A model generated the notes under the pieces. It was not told the origin of the DNA and searched no databases. It saw nothing but the letters and a program-made list of their open reading frames with translations. The position numbers and the translations under genes are program-made. 36,713 nucleotides of DNA, from the NCBI RefSeq assembly GCF_004793765.1, contig NZ_SRYM01000043.1:1-36713 (forward strand). Direction: 5' to 3'. This document shows, one piece after another, positions 16,075 through 23,620 of the stretch (position 1 is its first letter; each line of letters starts with the position of its first letter). This DNA comes from Parabacteroides distasonis (GTDB lineage: Bacteria; Bacteroidota; Bacteroidia; Bacteroidales; Tannerellaceae).

Positions 16075-16995
16075 ATGATAGAAAACCTCACCATATCCAT
16101 ATCCTTCAGCGAAGTAGAGGAAGCCCATGTCGGAAACTATTTCCACCTTTCCGAAATGTCCGGCGAGTTTCTGATTATCCAGAAACCCGACAATACCTTC
16201 TACTTCCTTTGTTCCAATGATTGTGACATCGTGGGCATCTGCCAATCCTTTGATTGGTATATTGTATCAAAAGACGCTTTTAATGACCGCCTGATAATCG
16301 GCATTGGTTTGTCGGATAAAGAAAGCATCAACGGAGAACTCTATCGTGTACAGGATGAAACCACGCTCATCCTTTGGCGTGACATACTCCGCTTTACTTT
16401 CGAGAGCGATTTCGTGCGCCAGTTCTTCCCGTACAATACTCACTTCAAAGGCAAGATGCGTATCGACGGAGCACTGTGTTTCTATATTCACGATTATTAC
16501 CCGACCAGATGCAAGGACATATCGGTATTCGACAGAAAGACGAGTAATCTGGTATTTAGATTTAAGGAAGGCCGACAAGCAGCCCTTGTCGCCAAGATCT
16601 TCTCTCTTTGTATCGCCCGGATGCCGTTCTTCAAAGAGAAAGCCGCCAACGCCGTGCTGATTCCCATACCGGCGGCAACCCGTGAACGGAACATCACCCG
16701 TTTTGCCCGTTTTTGCAGCCTTCTCTCACATCGGCTTAAAGTTGTGGACGGTTTTCGTGCCACATGGATAAAAGAAGACCGTGAGCAGATGAAAGGAACT
16801 CACGGACAAGACAAATTATCCAACTTGATCTTTCATCCCGATTATTTTAAAGGCCGGGACGTATTTTTAATAGATGACATTATCTCTTCCGGCGAGAATT
16901 TCACGCAAATGAAACGCAAACTGATACAACTCGGCGCAAAATCCGTTACCGGTTTGTTTTTAGGTAAAACAGTAAAATCTGAAAATCAAAAGTAA
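16075..16995 (+). CDS. ComF-like phosphoribosyltransferase-domain protein
   Basis: A 306-residue protein. The C-terminal third is a type I phosphoribosyltransferase fold of ComF kind, with IPIPAATRERNITRFARF (the ComF-type proline-arginine loop), a central T/Q-containing loop (KGTHGQDKLSNL), and the PRPP-binding motif VFLIDDIISSGEN near residue 270. The N-terminal about 190 residues are beta-rich and not recognised. ComF relatives take part in DNA uptake or nucleotide salvage, but the substrate cannot be told here. I start it at 16075 because the -7-like box is at 16050. The upstream extension (24 residues) would be encoded across the terminator. The next gene follows after one base, so the two form an operon. 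It is element cargo shared with no tra gene. Confidence 0.75.
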   Translation: MIENLTISISFSEVEEAHVGNYFHLSEMSGEFLIIQKPDNTFYFLCSNDCDIVGICQSFDWYIVSKDAFNDRLIIGIGLSDKESINGELYRVQDETTLILWRDILRFTFESDFVRQFFPYNTHFKGKMRIDGALCFYIHDYYPTRCKDISVFDRKTSNLVFRFKEGRQAALVAKIFSLCIARMPFFKEKAANAVLIPIPAATRERNITRFARFCSLLSHRLKVVDGFRATWIKEDREQMKGTHGQDKLSNLIFHPDYFKGRDVFLIDDIISSGENFTQMKRKLIQLGAKSVTGLFLGKTVKSENQK

Positions 16996-16996
16996 T

Positions 16997-17347
16997 ATGG
17001 CAATCAAGAAATCCCAGATCGAAAAATGGATAGTCGCCCAAAAGAAACACCGGCTATCGGATACCCATGTACAAATGGCACGTGAACTTGGACTCAACCC
17101 CGACAAACTCGGCAAGATAGACAACCACCGGCAAGAGTCGTGGAAAGCCCCCTTACCGGAATTTATAGAAGAGATCTTCTATAAACGTTTCAAAAAGGAA
17201 CGTCCTGATATAGCCAAGCCCCTGAAACAAATACTTAAAGAACAGGAAATAAAGGATAAAGAAAAAAAGAAGGAAAAAGAAAAACGGCGTAAAGAGCATG
17301 AACAGGAACAGATGAATAACGGAACGGATGAAGTTCTTCCATTCTAA
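16997..17347 (+). CDS. Small highly charged protein, operon partner of the ComF-like gene
   Basis: A 116-residue protein. The N-terminal two thirds is basic and helical-looking (KSQIEKWIVAQKKHRLSD, then HVQMARELGLNPDKLGKI, which resembles a DNA-binding helix pair). The stretch 78-105 is a continuous run of K and E, probably a long single helix or coiled coil, ending in a polar tail. It begins one base after the stop of the phosphoribosyltransferase gene, so the two are translationally linked. I recognise it only as a small conserved-looking Bacteroidales protein. No function is assigned. Confidence 0.7.
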   Translation: MAIKKSQIEKWIVAQKKHRLSDTHVQMARELGLNPDKLGKIDNHRQESWKAPLPEFIEEIFYKRFKKERPDIAKPLKQILKEQEIKDKEKKKEKEKRRKEHEQEQMNNGTDEVLPF

Positions 17348-17451
17348 TCCTCAACCCCGATAGCGGAATAAAAGCCGCATCATTATCGGTAGAAAGAACG
17401 TTCCCATTTCTCCGAAACCGGAGCGATCTTTCATCCATACAAAATCGTAGA

Positions 17452-17510
17452 AAAGTGTTGTACAAGCAAGCGTGATGAATCCCACATTGCCCGGTACAAC
17501 ACCTTTCTTT
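17452..17510 (+). terminator. Probable terminator of the ComF-like operon
   Basis: GTGTTGTAC (17455-17463) pairs with GTACAACAC (17494-17502), with a 30-base loop and a following CTTTCTTTTTT run. It lies about 110 bases after the operon's last stop. Confidence 0.5.
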
Positions 17511-17556
17511 TTTCCGTTTTTGAAATAGGAAGGCTTTTATTATTATCTGTATATTT

Positions 17557-17829
17557 TTACTCTCTGATTTCCTCAAAGGCAATATCTATCGCATCATAGT
17601 AATTGCCGTCATTAACGCTCAACGCAGCAACAAGGCTGTTCAATGTCCGAACTGCGTCCAAACGCTTTTCCGTATCATTTTCATCCGGATTACTCAAGAC
17701 ATCTATCGCACAGGTCAAATGCCCTTTCATCTCTTGCAATGTAGATAAACTCTGAATGGGAAACAGATAGAAAAGCCCATCTTCTGAAGACCGGACTATT
17801 CCTTTCAGGGGAGTCGATTGTAAATCCAT
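17557..17829 (-). CDS. Unrecognised 90-aa acidic protein
   Basis: A small soluble protein without signal or membrane segment. It has a short beta-rich N-terminus (LKGIVRSSEDGLFYLFPI), then two predicted helices with many E and D residues (about 35-65 and 75-90). It is alone on the minus strand between plus-strand units. A perfect -7 box (TACCTTTG on the minus strand, 18032-18039) lies about 200 bases upstream, and a second one in the palindrome at 18207-18214. The family is not recognised. Confidence 0.6.
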   Translation of the reverse strand: MDLQSTPLKGIVRSSEDGLFYLFPIQSLSTLQEMKGHLTCAIDVLSNPDENDTEKRLDAVRTLNSLVAALSVNDGNYYDAIDIAFEEIRE

Positions 17830-18031
17830 AACAATAAGGTTATTATATTAAATTGACGTAACGCTGCCAGTCACAAGTCCAAAGCATCGCCAAACGCTCA
17901 ATACAGAGTGAACCGACAGGTTACGTCAAAGTATAACCTATCCGGTTCATTTACCTCTGTATTTTTGAAATTGGCGATTTCTGGACTACGGTAAACGAAC
18001 ACATTACACGATGCTATTCGCATCGCTAACA

Positions 18032-18039
18032 CAAAGGTA
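18032..18039 (-). promoter_or_regulatory. -7 box upstream of the 90-aa gene
   Basis: TACCTTTG on the minus strand matches TAnnTTTG exactly. It lies 203 bases before the start at 17829, and no clear TTTG is seen at -33. Confidence 0.35.
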
Positions 18040-18206
18040 GAAATTTTTTCGTATTAATCACCGCTTTATGCATAAAGGATTTATAACACAACGATTCTAA
18101 GCAAAGTTTAAGGCTAACTTCCTTCGGGGTATTTCTCTCACTGTTTTCAGTAGCCATCACTCCACATTTAAAACAAAGGAACGAATTAAACTAACTTATT
18201 CAAGTG

Positions 18207-18338
18207 CAAAGGTACTTCGGGTTCTTAACGGAAAAACAAGGTCAAGCCGTTCCGGTTTTGAAAAAAATCTTCCCTGCGCCATAAATGGCACGAGGTATTT
18301 TTTCCAAAAACCTTGTTTTTCCTGAACCCTACCTTTTG
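18207..18338. repeat. ~130-bp imperfect palindrome with outward promoter-like boxes
   Basis: The left arm (18207-18242) contains CAAAGGTA, GGGTTC and GGAAAAACAAGGT. The right arm (18309-18338) is its inverted counterpart, ACCTTGTTTTTCC, GAACCC, TACCTTTTG. Inside, GGTTTTGAAAAAAAT pairs with ATTTTTTCCAAAAACC, and the tip is a perfect GCCATAAATGGC (18278-18289). The outer ends read as -7 boxes pointing outward on both sides (TACCTTTG leftward, TACCTTTT rightward). It sits in the 565-bp gap between the 90-aa gene and the accessory operon. A single-strand origin, a folded leader RNA or a divergent operator are all possible. No terminator T-run is convincing. Confidence 0.7.
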
Positions 18339-18394
18339 ACGCACATGAAATAAGTCAGCTCAACTCGTCAATGCATAAAAAAAATGTCGTGATT

Positions 18395-18658
18395 ATGAAA
18401 ACAGCAAGAGAAATACATAACGGAAATAAGAACAGACTCAATCTGCCTCTGCATAAATTGTTTGGCTGGTCGGTTCGGCTCATTCTTTCAGGCTTCTGTT
18501 GGAGTTTGTACGGTGGCAGTCTTTTGGCGTGGTTTATCGGTCTGTGGCTCGTAAAAGAACTGATAACGGACGTGATCCGCTTCGCATGGGGTTGTCTGGT
18601 TTCCATTCTTTCCTTTGCTGTCGTAGTCGGGATTATCATTTGGTTATTAATACTTTAA
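18395..18658 (+). CDS. Small membrane protein (87 aa)
   Basis: A basic N-terminus (about 1-22) is followed by hydrophobic segments at about 22-50 and 58-87, giving two or three membrane helices, the last ending VVVGIIIWLLIL. I chose the ATG at 18395 (MKTAREIHNG). An upstream in-frame ATG at 18371 adds eight residues. It is the first gene of a rightward run of small accessory genes (18395-20525) that begins about 60 bases after the palindrome's rightward -7 box. The family is not recognised. Confidence 0.6.
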   Translation: MKTAREIHNGNKNRLNLPLHKLFGWSVRLILSGFCWSLYGGSLLAWFIGLWLVKELITDVIRFAWGCLVSILSFAVVVGIIIWLLIL

Positions 18659-18669
18659 TACACACAGTT

Positions 18670-19158
18670 ATGACAATGGATATTACAAAATCAGTAGCGT
18701 TCACCGGACACCGTTCAGAACGTATCCTCCAAGTCCGTATGCTGTATCTTTATCTGGATATAGTTTCGCAAGTGAAAAGGTTGTATAGTCTGGGCTATCG
18801 TTACTTTCTAAGCGGAATGGCGGAAGGCTTTGATTTGCTTGCAGCCCAAGCGGTAGCCGACCTCAAAATGGAATACACGGATATTCGGCTCATTGCCGTT
18901 GTGCCGTTCCGCCGGCAGTCAGACAGATACCGCCCGGAGAACAAGTCCTTATACGACCGGATAATGAAAACTGCCGATGAAACGGTCATTCTCAGGGAAG
19001 ATTACTGCAAAGAGTGCTTCCATCACAGGAACGACTACCTGATTGACAACTCCGAAATCGTCCTGGCCTATTGGGACAAGCAGCCCTATGGCGGTACTTA
19101 TTATACCGTAGGAAAAGCACGGATGATGAACAGAAACATTATAAACCTTTATAAATAA
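18670..19158 (+). CDS. SLOG-superfamily protein (YpsA/DUF1273-like)
   Basis: A 162-residue single-domain Rossmann-like protein. The N-terminal SVAFTGHRSERI motif, the FLSGMAEGFDLLAAQAV segment (about 46-62) and LIAVVPFRRQ, then DNSEIVLAYWDKQ and YGGTYYTVGKA are the hallmarks of the SLOG nucleotide-binding fold of the DUF1273/YpsA branch. SLOG proteins bind nucleotides or nucleotide-derived signals, and some act in stress or phage-defence systems. The ligand here is unknown. Start taken at 18670 (a second ATG lies two codons on). It is the second of six small genes in a rightward cluster and is common in CTnDOT-like elements. Confidence 0.85.
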   Translation: MTMDITKSVAFTGHRSERILQVRMLYLYLDIVSQVKRLYSLGYRYFLSGMAEGFDLLAAQAVADLKMEYTDIRLIAVVPFRRQSDRYRPENKSLYDRIMKTADETVILREDYCKECFHHRNDYLIDNSEIVLAYWDKQPYGGTYYTVGKARMMNRNIINLYK

Positions 19159-19164
19159 AGCCTT

Positions 19165-19383
19165 ATGAAACGATATAGCAGGACTGTCGCACAACAGTGC
19201 AGATATTACGAGGTAAACAACATTTTCGAGTATATGGTGGAAACCTACCTGAACGGCAACATCACCACTTTTGGAGAACTTTACCGGGAATTGTGTAAAG
19301 AGGCGAGAAAAGATTTTATCGACTTTCTTCTCAGTGAGGTAGAACCGATATACTGGAGAGAGATTTTAAAGATGACTGTCTAA
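19165..19383 (+). CDS. Unrecognised 72-aa protein
   Basis: A small, soluble, helix-rich protein with conserved-looking aromatic residues (YYEVNNIFEYMVETYLNG, then YWREIL near the end). It starts 6 bases after the SLOG gene stop and is followed by the next gene 18 bases on, so it is part of the accessory operon. It is not recognised, and its length and context support a real gene. Confidence 0.6.
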   Translation: MKRYSRTVAQQCRYYEVNNIFEYMVETYLNGNITTFGELYRELCKEARKDFIDFLLSEVEPIYWREILKMTV

Positions 19384-19401
19384 TGAATAAATCAGGAAAA
19401 T

Positions 19402-19659
19402 ATGAATGTAACATTTGAAACCGTAATTTGTGCATGGGATGAGAAAATCCCTGCACTCCTTATCCGACTGGTAAATACCCTTCTCTTTTGCCGGACGGAA
19501 GAGGAACTCCGCCAATCCATTGACAAACTTCGGGAAACGACCGAACTGGACGATTTTTTCACCTACGGCTATGGCTCACACCATTTCTGGTGCAACCAGC
19601 GCATTTCCAAAGGAAGCGTGCAGTTCATCCAAAGCCGGTTATTCATTGCGACATTTTAA
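19402..19659 (+). CDS. Unrecognised 85-aa protein
   Basis: A soluble protein with an alpha-helical middle rich in E and R (TEEELRQSIDKLRETTELDD) and an aromatic, glycine-containing end (YGYGSHHFWCNQRI). There is no signal peptide. It sits in the accessory operon between the 72-aa and 195-aa genes, with a 20-base gap to the latter. No family recognised. Confidence 0.6.
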   Translation: MNVTFETVICAWDEKIPALLIRLVNTLLFCRTEEELRQSIDKLRETTELDDFFTYGYGSHHFWCNQRISKGSVQFIQSRLFIATF

Positions 19660-19679
19660 TCCTCTAATACATAAATGAC

Positions 19680-20267
19680 ATGAAGCCAATATTTCAAATG
19701 ACACGAGAAGAGAAATTGCAGGAGATTGTAGAATACAGTCCTTGCAGGGTGGAACGCAGCACAGTCCTCCGTTACTTGTTGGCACTACGCCGCAATGACA
19801 CGGAACAAATCGCCTATTTCGAAAGTTTCGGCAAGAGTGTACGACATATCATACTCAATGTACGCACGTATGAAAGAGGGCTGATTTTCGGCTATGTCGG
19901 CAAGCGGTTCAACGAACACGGTTGGATTAATGGTATGTTACCGATAGTTGAAGAAATCAAATTGGATACTTCCAACACGATCCATATCGGGCAATCCGTT
20001 GACGGGACGTATGCGGTATCCATCGACTGGTGTACCGGCACAGCCGGAGGCGGCAGCCACCCGTACGTTTGGGATGAGCCTGTCAGAGATTATAAGGAAG
20101 CTGTCCGGCAAGGCATCCGCCTGTTGGAACGACAATACAACAAAGCGGAATGTTGGTCTGTTTCCGACAGAAGCAATTACAACCCGAAGGTTATCCGCAG
20201 TCTGAAAGAAAAACTGTTGGAACTCAAGCGGAAATACACACAGCCCCGACAGTTAAGCCTGTTTTAA
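19680..20267 (+). CDS. Unrecognised conserved ICE protein (195 aa)
   Basis: A soluble protein with a helical N-terminal half (TREEKLQEIVEYSPCRVERS), a beta-rich centre (HIILNVRTYERGLIFGYVGK), a glycine-rich loop (CTGTAGGGSHPYVWDEP, about 120-136) and a basic helical C-terminus (SLKEKLLELKRKYTQ) ending RQLSLF. The ending QLSLF looks like the QLxLF-type beta-clamp-binding motif, so contact with the replication sliding clamp is a speculative possibility. It belongs to the accessory operon. The next gene (DUF3873) begins 27 bases later. Confidence 0.65.
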   Translation: MKPIFQMTREEKLQEIVEYSPCRVERSTVLRYLLALRRNDTEQIAYFESFGKSVRHIILNVRTYERGLIFGYVGKRFNEHGWINGMLPIVEEIKLDTSNTIHIGQSVDGTYAVSIDWCTGTAGGGSHPYVWDEPVRDYKEAVRQGIRLLERQYNKAECWSVSDRSNYNPKVIRSLKEKLLELKRKYTQPRQLSLF

Positions 20268-20294
20268 TATTCACAAACTATAAAATCATAAGTT

Positions 20295-20525
20295 ATGGCA
20301 ACAAAAATGAACGAGAACGGAGTTTCAACCTGCAAGGCGGGTGAGAAATATGAAAAATTCCAAATGACCGTAAGACGGAAAAGCCGCACGTTTTACCATT
20401 ATGATTACAGGGACACGGCAGACAACGAACTTTTCTCCTGTGTGAAGCCCACATTGGAAGAGTGCAGACAGAAACGTGATGAATGGTTGATTCAAAAACA
20501 AAGAAAGTATATGACAGAACAATAA
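20295..20525 (+). CDS. DUF3873 family protein
   Basis: A 76-residue protein matching the small DUF3873 family by its N-terminus (MNENGVSTCKAGEKYEKF) and the YHYDYRDTADNELFSCVKPT and LEECRQKRDEWL segments. The family is almost exclusively carried by Bacteroidales conjugative elements. Function is unknown. It is the last gene of the accessory operon and converges on the end of the tra operon, with a shared bidirectional hairpin at 20595-20629. Confidence 0.85.
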   Translation: MATKMNENGVSTCKAGEKYEKFQMTVRRKSRTFYHYDYRDTADNELFSCVKPTLEECRQKRDEWLIQKQRKYMTEQ

Positions 20526-20594
20526 ATATCTGAAAAACAAGATATAATAATATGTAATAAGATTGAGAGAGAGTTATTAACCATTTGCACCAAA

Positions 20595-20629
20595 GAACTC
20601 TCCTTGCCGGTTGTCTGCAAGGAGAGTTC
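20595..20629. terminator. Bidirectional terminator between converging operons
   Basis: GAACTCTCCTTGC and GCAAGGAGAGTTC are perfect 13-bp arms with a 9-base loop. It lies between the DUF3873 gene (rightward) and the last gene of the tra operon (leftward). T-runs on the exit sides are weak. Confidence 0.7.
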
Positions 20630-20634
20630 ACATG

Positions 20635-21705
20635 TCATAGTTTTATTCCTTTTCTTTTGATTTGTCTGACCGGTGAAAAGTTGAACTCTTTCAACCTTTT
20701 GTCAAAGGAAACCGTCACATCTTTCATTACCCCCTTCGGAGTCCAAATTTCCTTAACAGGCAAAGCCTTCCCGTCATACAGTTTTTTTATCTGCCCGATA
20801 GAGAACTTTGTGCCCGTGCATTGTTCCATTTTGTGATTGAGAGAATATACGTTACAGCTGTTTTTGACAATATCGGGAATCAGTTCCGGTTGCTTTTTCA
20901 ATAGTTCCGGATACCACTTTTCCGCTTGAAGGCAGATTTCCGCACTTCTTTTATCGGGTGGGATGTTCAGAAAACTTTCCGGTACATTTTTGTCCATTCC
21001 CGCAAGATATGCTTTTTCAGTCTTTAAATCATACCTTATGCTTTTCAACTGCAATGCCGAATTATAGGTATCGGCGGCAGCCTGACAGACCATTTTTTCC
21101 GTCTGCAGGTGTACCGGCACAGACGAAATTGCATAGCCGTCCCTGCTTACAGCATATTCCGCCATCCGGTCATCTATAATGTTCCACCGGACAGAACGCA
21201 TCAAATCCGAACATCTCCATTTCCCTTCAAGCAATTTCATAATCTCCAGACAAATGTCGGGATAAGGAACATAGGGCAACAGCACAGCCGGATCGTGCTT
21301 TACTTTAGATAATGCGGTACGGCAGATTTCCGGTGTTCTCATGCCTTCAGGCACATATTCCAGAGTCTTTCCGTTCCGTCTGACCATCTCCTCATATACC
21401 TCCAAAGGTATGTCGTCTTTCGGCAGTGCCTCCCGGAGATACCGGTCATCTTCCAGAATCAACGGCAAAAAGCACTTCAGTACCCCACAAGGCATATCAT
21501 GTATGGAATCGGGTTTGTTTGTCAGAGCCATACCGACAATCTCGTAGGAGAACATTTCTTCCGGTACATGACGCACATTGGCACTGTCGGCATTGACAGC
21601 GTGCCAGCATACATTCTCAGTTTTACGTTCCGGAGGAAGATCCCGAAAATATCCGGGATTTTCCTGTACTGATTTTATATCCGCATCTTCCTGTTTCCTA
21701 TCCAT
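20635..21705 (-). CDS. DUF4116-like helical repeat protein (356 aa)
   Basis: Repeated units of about 45-60 residues carry the pattern VPxxx(R/F)(T/S)xx(I/V)Cxx(A). Examples are LPPERKTENVCWHAV, VPEEMFSYEIVGMAL, VPEGMRTPEICRTAL, VPVHLQTEKMVCQAA and IPPDKRSAEICLQAE. This resembles DUF4116-type solenoid repeats, likely a helical scaffold for protein contacts. There is no signal peptide or membrane segment. The C-terminal about 60 residues are basic. It overlaps the upstream methylase gene by 8 bases and is the terminal gene of the tra operon. Function is unknown. Assignment to DUF4116 is by pattern only. Confidence 0.6.
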   Translation of the reverse strand: MDRKQEDADIKSVQENPGYFRDLPPERKTENVCWHAVNADSANVRHVPEEMFSYEIVGMALTNKPDSIHDMPCGVLKCFLPLILEDDRYLREALPKDDIPLEVYEEMVRRNGKTLEYVPEGMRTPEICRTALSKVKHDPAVLLPYVPYPDICLEIMKLLEGKWRCSDLMRSVRWNIIDDRMAEYAVSRDGYAISSVPVHLQTEKMVCQAAADTYNSALQLKSIRYDLKTEKAYLAGMDKNVPESFLNIPPDKRSAEICLQAEKWYPELLKKQPELIPDIVKNSCNVYSLNHKMEQCTGTKFSIGQIKKLYDGKALPVKEIWTPKGVMKDVTVSFDKRLKEFNFSPVRQIKRKGIKL

Positions 21706-22267
21706 GCTCGTTCATTAAAGGTTTTATCAATTTCCTCATGTCATCAGCCATCCGGCTCTCTTCATATTTGGAACGGTTCAGATTCTCAAACACAATCTGT
21801 CTTGGGAGGACTTTCCAACAAAAGTAACTTGATCCGAAATAGGCAGCGTTCTTTTCCGTAAACTGGATACGTTTGTCGAACAACAACATCTGCATCTCCT
21901 TTTCTCGGAACAAGTGAACCGGTGCACTGCTGTTCAGCCAAAGATTGGAAAGCAGTAACGCAAACGGCTTGCCGAGTGCAAGGCAGCGTTCCACAACCTT
22001 CTGTTTGATACTGAACGGAGGATTGGAAACAATCAGATCCCACTCTTCCGGCTCGTAAACGAAGAAGTCCTCACCGGTAAGGATATGGGAGTGAACCACT
22101 CTGATATCGGCGGCTTTCAGCGCAAGCACGTACTCACTATGCTCTGTATCAAACGGACACCAGACTATTTTATTTCCGGGTATATATTTGATTATAGGAG
22201 CTACCGCATAAGCCGGAGTATACTGCTCGTCGCTGCTTTTTTTCGGGGTATATCCGGCATAAATCAT
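21698..22267 (-). CDS. DNA adenine-N6 methylase-like protein (189 aa)
   Basis: A small protein with an amino-methyltransferase signature. VSNPPFS (about 81-87) is the catalytic NPPF/NPPY motif IV, preceded by WDLI. The N-terminal region (YTPAYAVAPIIKYIP, then WCPFDTEHSEYVLAL) fits the cofactor-binding part of phage-type N6-adenine methylases, with VWCPFD in place of the usual FxGxG motif I. It lacks a recognisable target-recognition domain. It would modify adenine in DNA, but modification of RNA cannot be excluded. Its start overlaps the traQ stop by 4 bases (ATGA) and its end overlaps the repeat protein, so it is translated as part of the tra operon. Confidence 0.7.
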   Translation of the reverse strand: MIYAGYTPKKSSDEQYTPAYAVAPIIKYIPGNKIVWCPFDTEHSEYVLALKAADIRVVHSHILTGEDFFVYEPEEWDLIVSNPPFSIKQKVVERCLALGKPFALLLSNLWLNSSAPVHLFREKEMQMLLFDKRIQFTEKNAAYFGSSYFCWKVLPRQIVFENLNRSKYEESRMADDMRKLIKPLMNEHG

Positions 22268-22710
22268 TCGGTATCCTCCTTTTCATCTTCCTCTTCATTA
22301 TTAAAGGCAAAAGACTTTTGTACAACCTGACCGAAGGAATCAAGAATGTAAATATCTATTTTCTGCTGGTCTGTGTCAAGTGATTTGTAATAGAGTTTGA
22401 ACGTTTCTTCTGGTAACGGATACAGGTCGTTTGGCAATAGCACCGTACCGTCCTCCATGCGAAGTTCCCCTTTGCCTGTCGGTTGGAAGTACCTGATGAA
22501 GTATTTGGTGTCCTGATACTCGCCGCTTCTTACAAGCTGACAACGGATTTCCGCTTCCTCGCCCTTTACGATTGTCGTCTGCACCGGCAAGGTCGCCAGA
22601 TCAAACTCATACACCTGCTGAACATCCAATTTGTCAGAACAGGCGGTTACACATATCACACCGACAAGCATGAATGTAACAACAAACAATGTTTCTATCA
22701 TCTTTTTCAT
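22264..22710 (-). CDS. traQ: Conjugal transfer protein TraQ (DUF3872)
   Basis: A lipoprotein of about 148 residues. The signal peptide MKKMIETLFVVTFMLVG is followed by lipobox VTAC, then a DUF3872 beta-sandwich region (EFDLATLPVQTTIVKGEEAEI, about 37-57), the KYFIRYFQPTG segment, and an acidic tail EEEDEKEDTE. TraQ is an envelope component of CTnDOT-type conjugation. I take the start at 22710 (MKKM); an upstream ATG adds only MC. It follows the cytosine methyltransferase gene by about 13 bases and overlaps the adenine methylase gene. In CTnDOT, traQ follows traP, which is absent here. Confidence 0.85.
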   Translation of the reverse strand: MKKMIETLFVVTFMLVGVICVTACSDKLDVQQVYEFDLATLPVQTTIVKGEEAEIRCQLVRSGEYQDTKYFIRYFQPTGKGELRMEDGTVLLPNDLYPLPEETFKLYYKSLDTDQQKIDIYILDSFGQVVQKSFAFNNEEEDEKEDTE

Positions 22711-22723
22711 ACACATTAAAAAT

Positions 22724-23617
22724 TTAATCGTTTAAAACAGTACTATTTCTGATGCGTTCCGCTACGGCACGTACCACAGGTACGCTCACGGCATTGCCGA
22801 GCATCGCATACCGGTTGGCTCGTGAGATTTCTCTCACTTCCCCGTTGATAATTCCGTATCTGGTAAAATCATCGGGAAAGCCTTGCAAGCGTTCGCACTC
22901 CACTTCCGTCAGCATACGGATTCGGGATTTCTGTTCTTCGTTCGGCTGTCCGTCAAAAGTTTCCCCCGGTTGCAGGTTTATCAGATAATTGCCGAAATTG
23001 GGCTGTTTGTAATAGTTACGTGTTATCGTTCCGCAGGTATGGGAATGAACCGTGTCTTTCCTGCACGGATGATTCACTCCACCCGGCGCAGGGAAAGGAA
23101 ATACATCTCCGGTACACCGGTCTGCAACACGTCCGACAAGGTAGATTCTCTCTCTGTTCTGGGGTAGAAACCATGCCGTATTAAACAGTTGCCATTCAAG
23201 TCGATAACCGCCAATGTCGGCAAACGCTTTGATAATGCTCCAAAAATCTGATCGATGCTTTGCGAAGAAGACTCCCTTAACATTCTCCCAGATAAAAACG
23301 TCAGGTCTGAATCTCCCGACGGCTTCGACAGCATACCTGACAAGGGAACTTGCCTCTCCACGCAGCCCGCTGCCGTCGCCGACTGAACTAAAATTCTGGC
23401 AAGGGCTTCCGAAAGTGATGATGTCGGGATGTCCGATTTCCACTGTTCCGATTTCTGTAACCGATCCGATATGTTCCGCATAAGGAAAATTGTATTTGAA
23501 GTTGGCGATTGCATTTTTTTCTATCTCCGAGAAATATACTTTCTCAAACGAGTATCCGGCAGCCTGCAATCCTTTACTAAAGCCGCCAATACCCGAAAAT
23601 AATTCCAAAAGAACCAT
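22724..23617 (-). CDS. Cytosine-C5 DNA methyltransferase embedded in the tra operon
   Basis: A 297-residue enzyme with all key C5-methyltransferase motifs. These are LELFSGIGGFSKGLQAAG (motif I, 4-21), GSPCQNFS (motif IV with the catalytic Cys at 73), ENVKG (motif VI, 111-115), QNRERIYLVG (motif VIII, 153-162), and GNAVSVPVVRAVAERI (motif X near the end). The short variable region before motif X suggests a small recognition domain, so the target is not predictable. It is transcribed with traO (3-base gap) and traQ, in the place where CTnDOT carries traP. No restriction endonuclease gene is adjacent, so it is probably a solitary enzyme that protects transferred DNA or regulates genes. Confidence 0.92.
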   Translation of the reverse strand: MVLLELFSGIGGFSKGLQAAGYSFEKVYFSEIEKNAIANFKYNFPYAEHIGSVTEIGTVEIGHPDIITFGSPCQNFSSVGDGSGLRGEASSLVRYAVEAVGRFRPDVFIWENVKGVFFAKHRSDFWSIIKAFADIGGYRLEWQLFNTAWFLPQNRERIYLVGRVADRCTGDVFPFPAPGGVNHPCRKDTVHSHTCGTITRNYYKQPNFGNYLINLQPGETFDGQPNEEQKSRIRMLTEVECERLQGFPDDFTRYGIINGEVREISRANRYAMLGNAVSVPVVRAVAERIRNSTVLND

Positions 23618-23620
23618 GCC

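Noticed and set aside
22724-23617. Restriction-modification system
   Set aside because: No endonuclease-like gene adjoins the methyltransferase; neighbours are tra genes, so a solitary enzyme is more likely.
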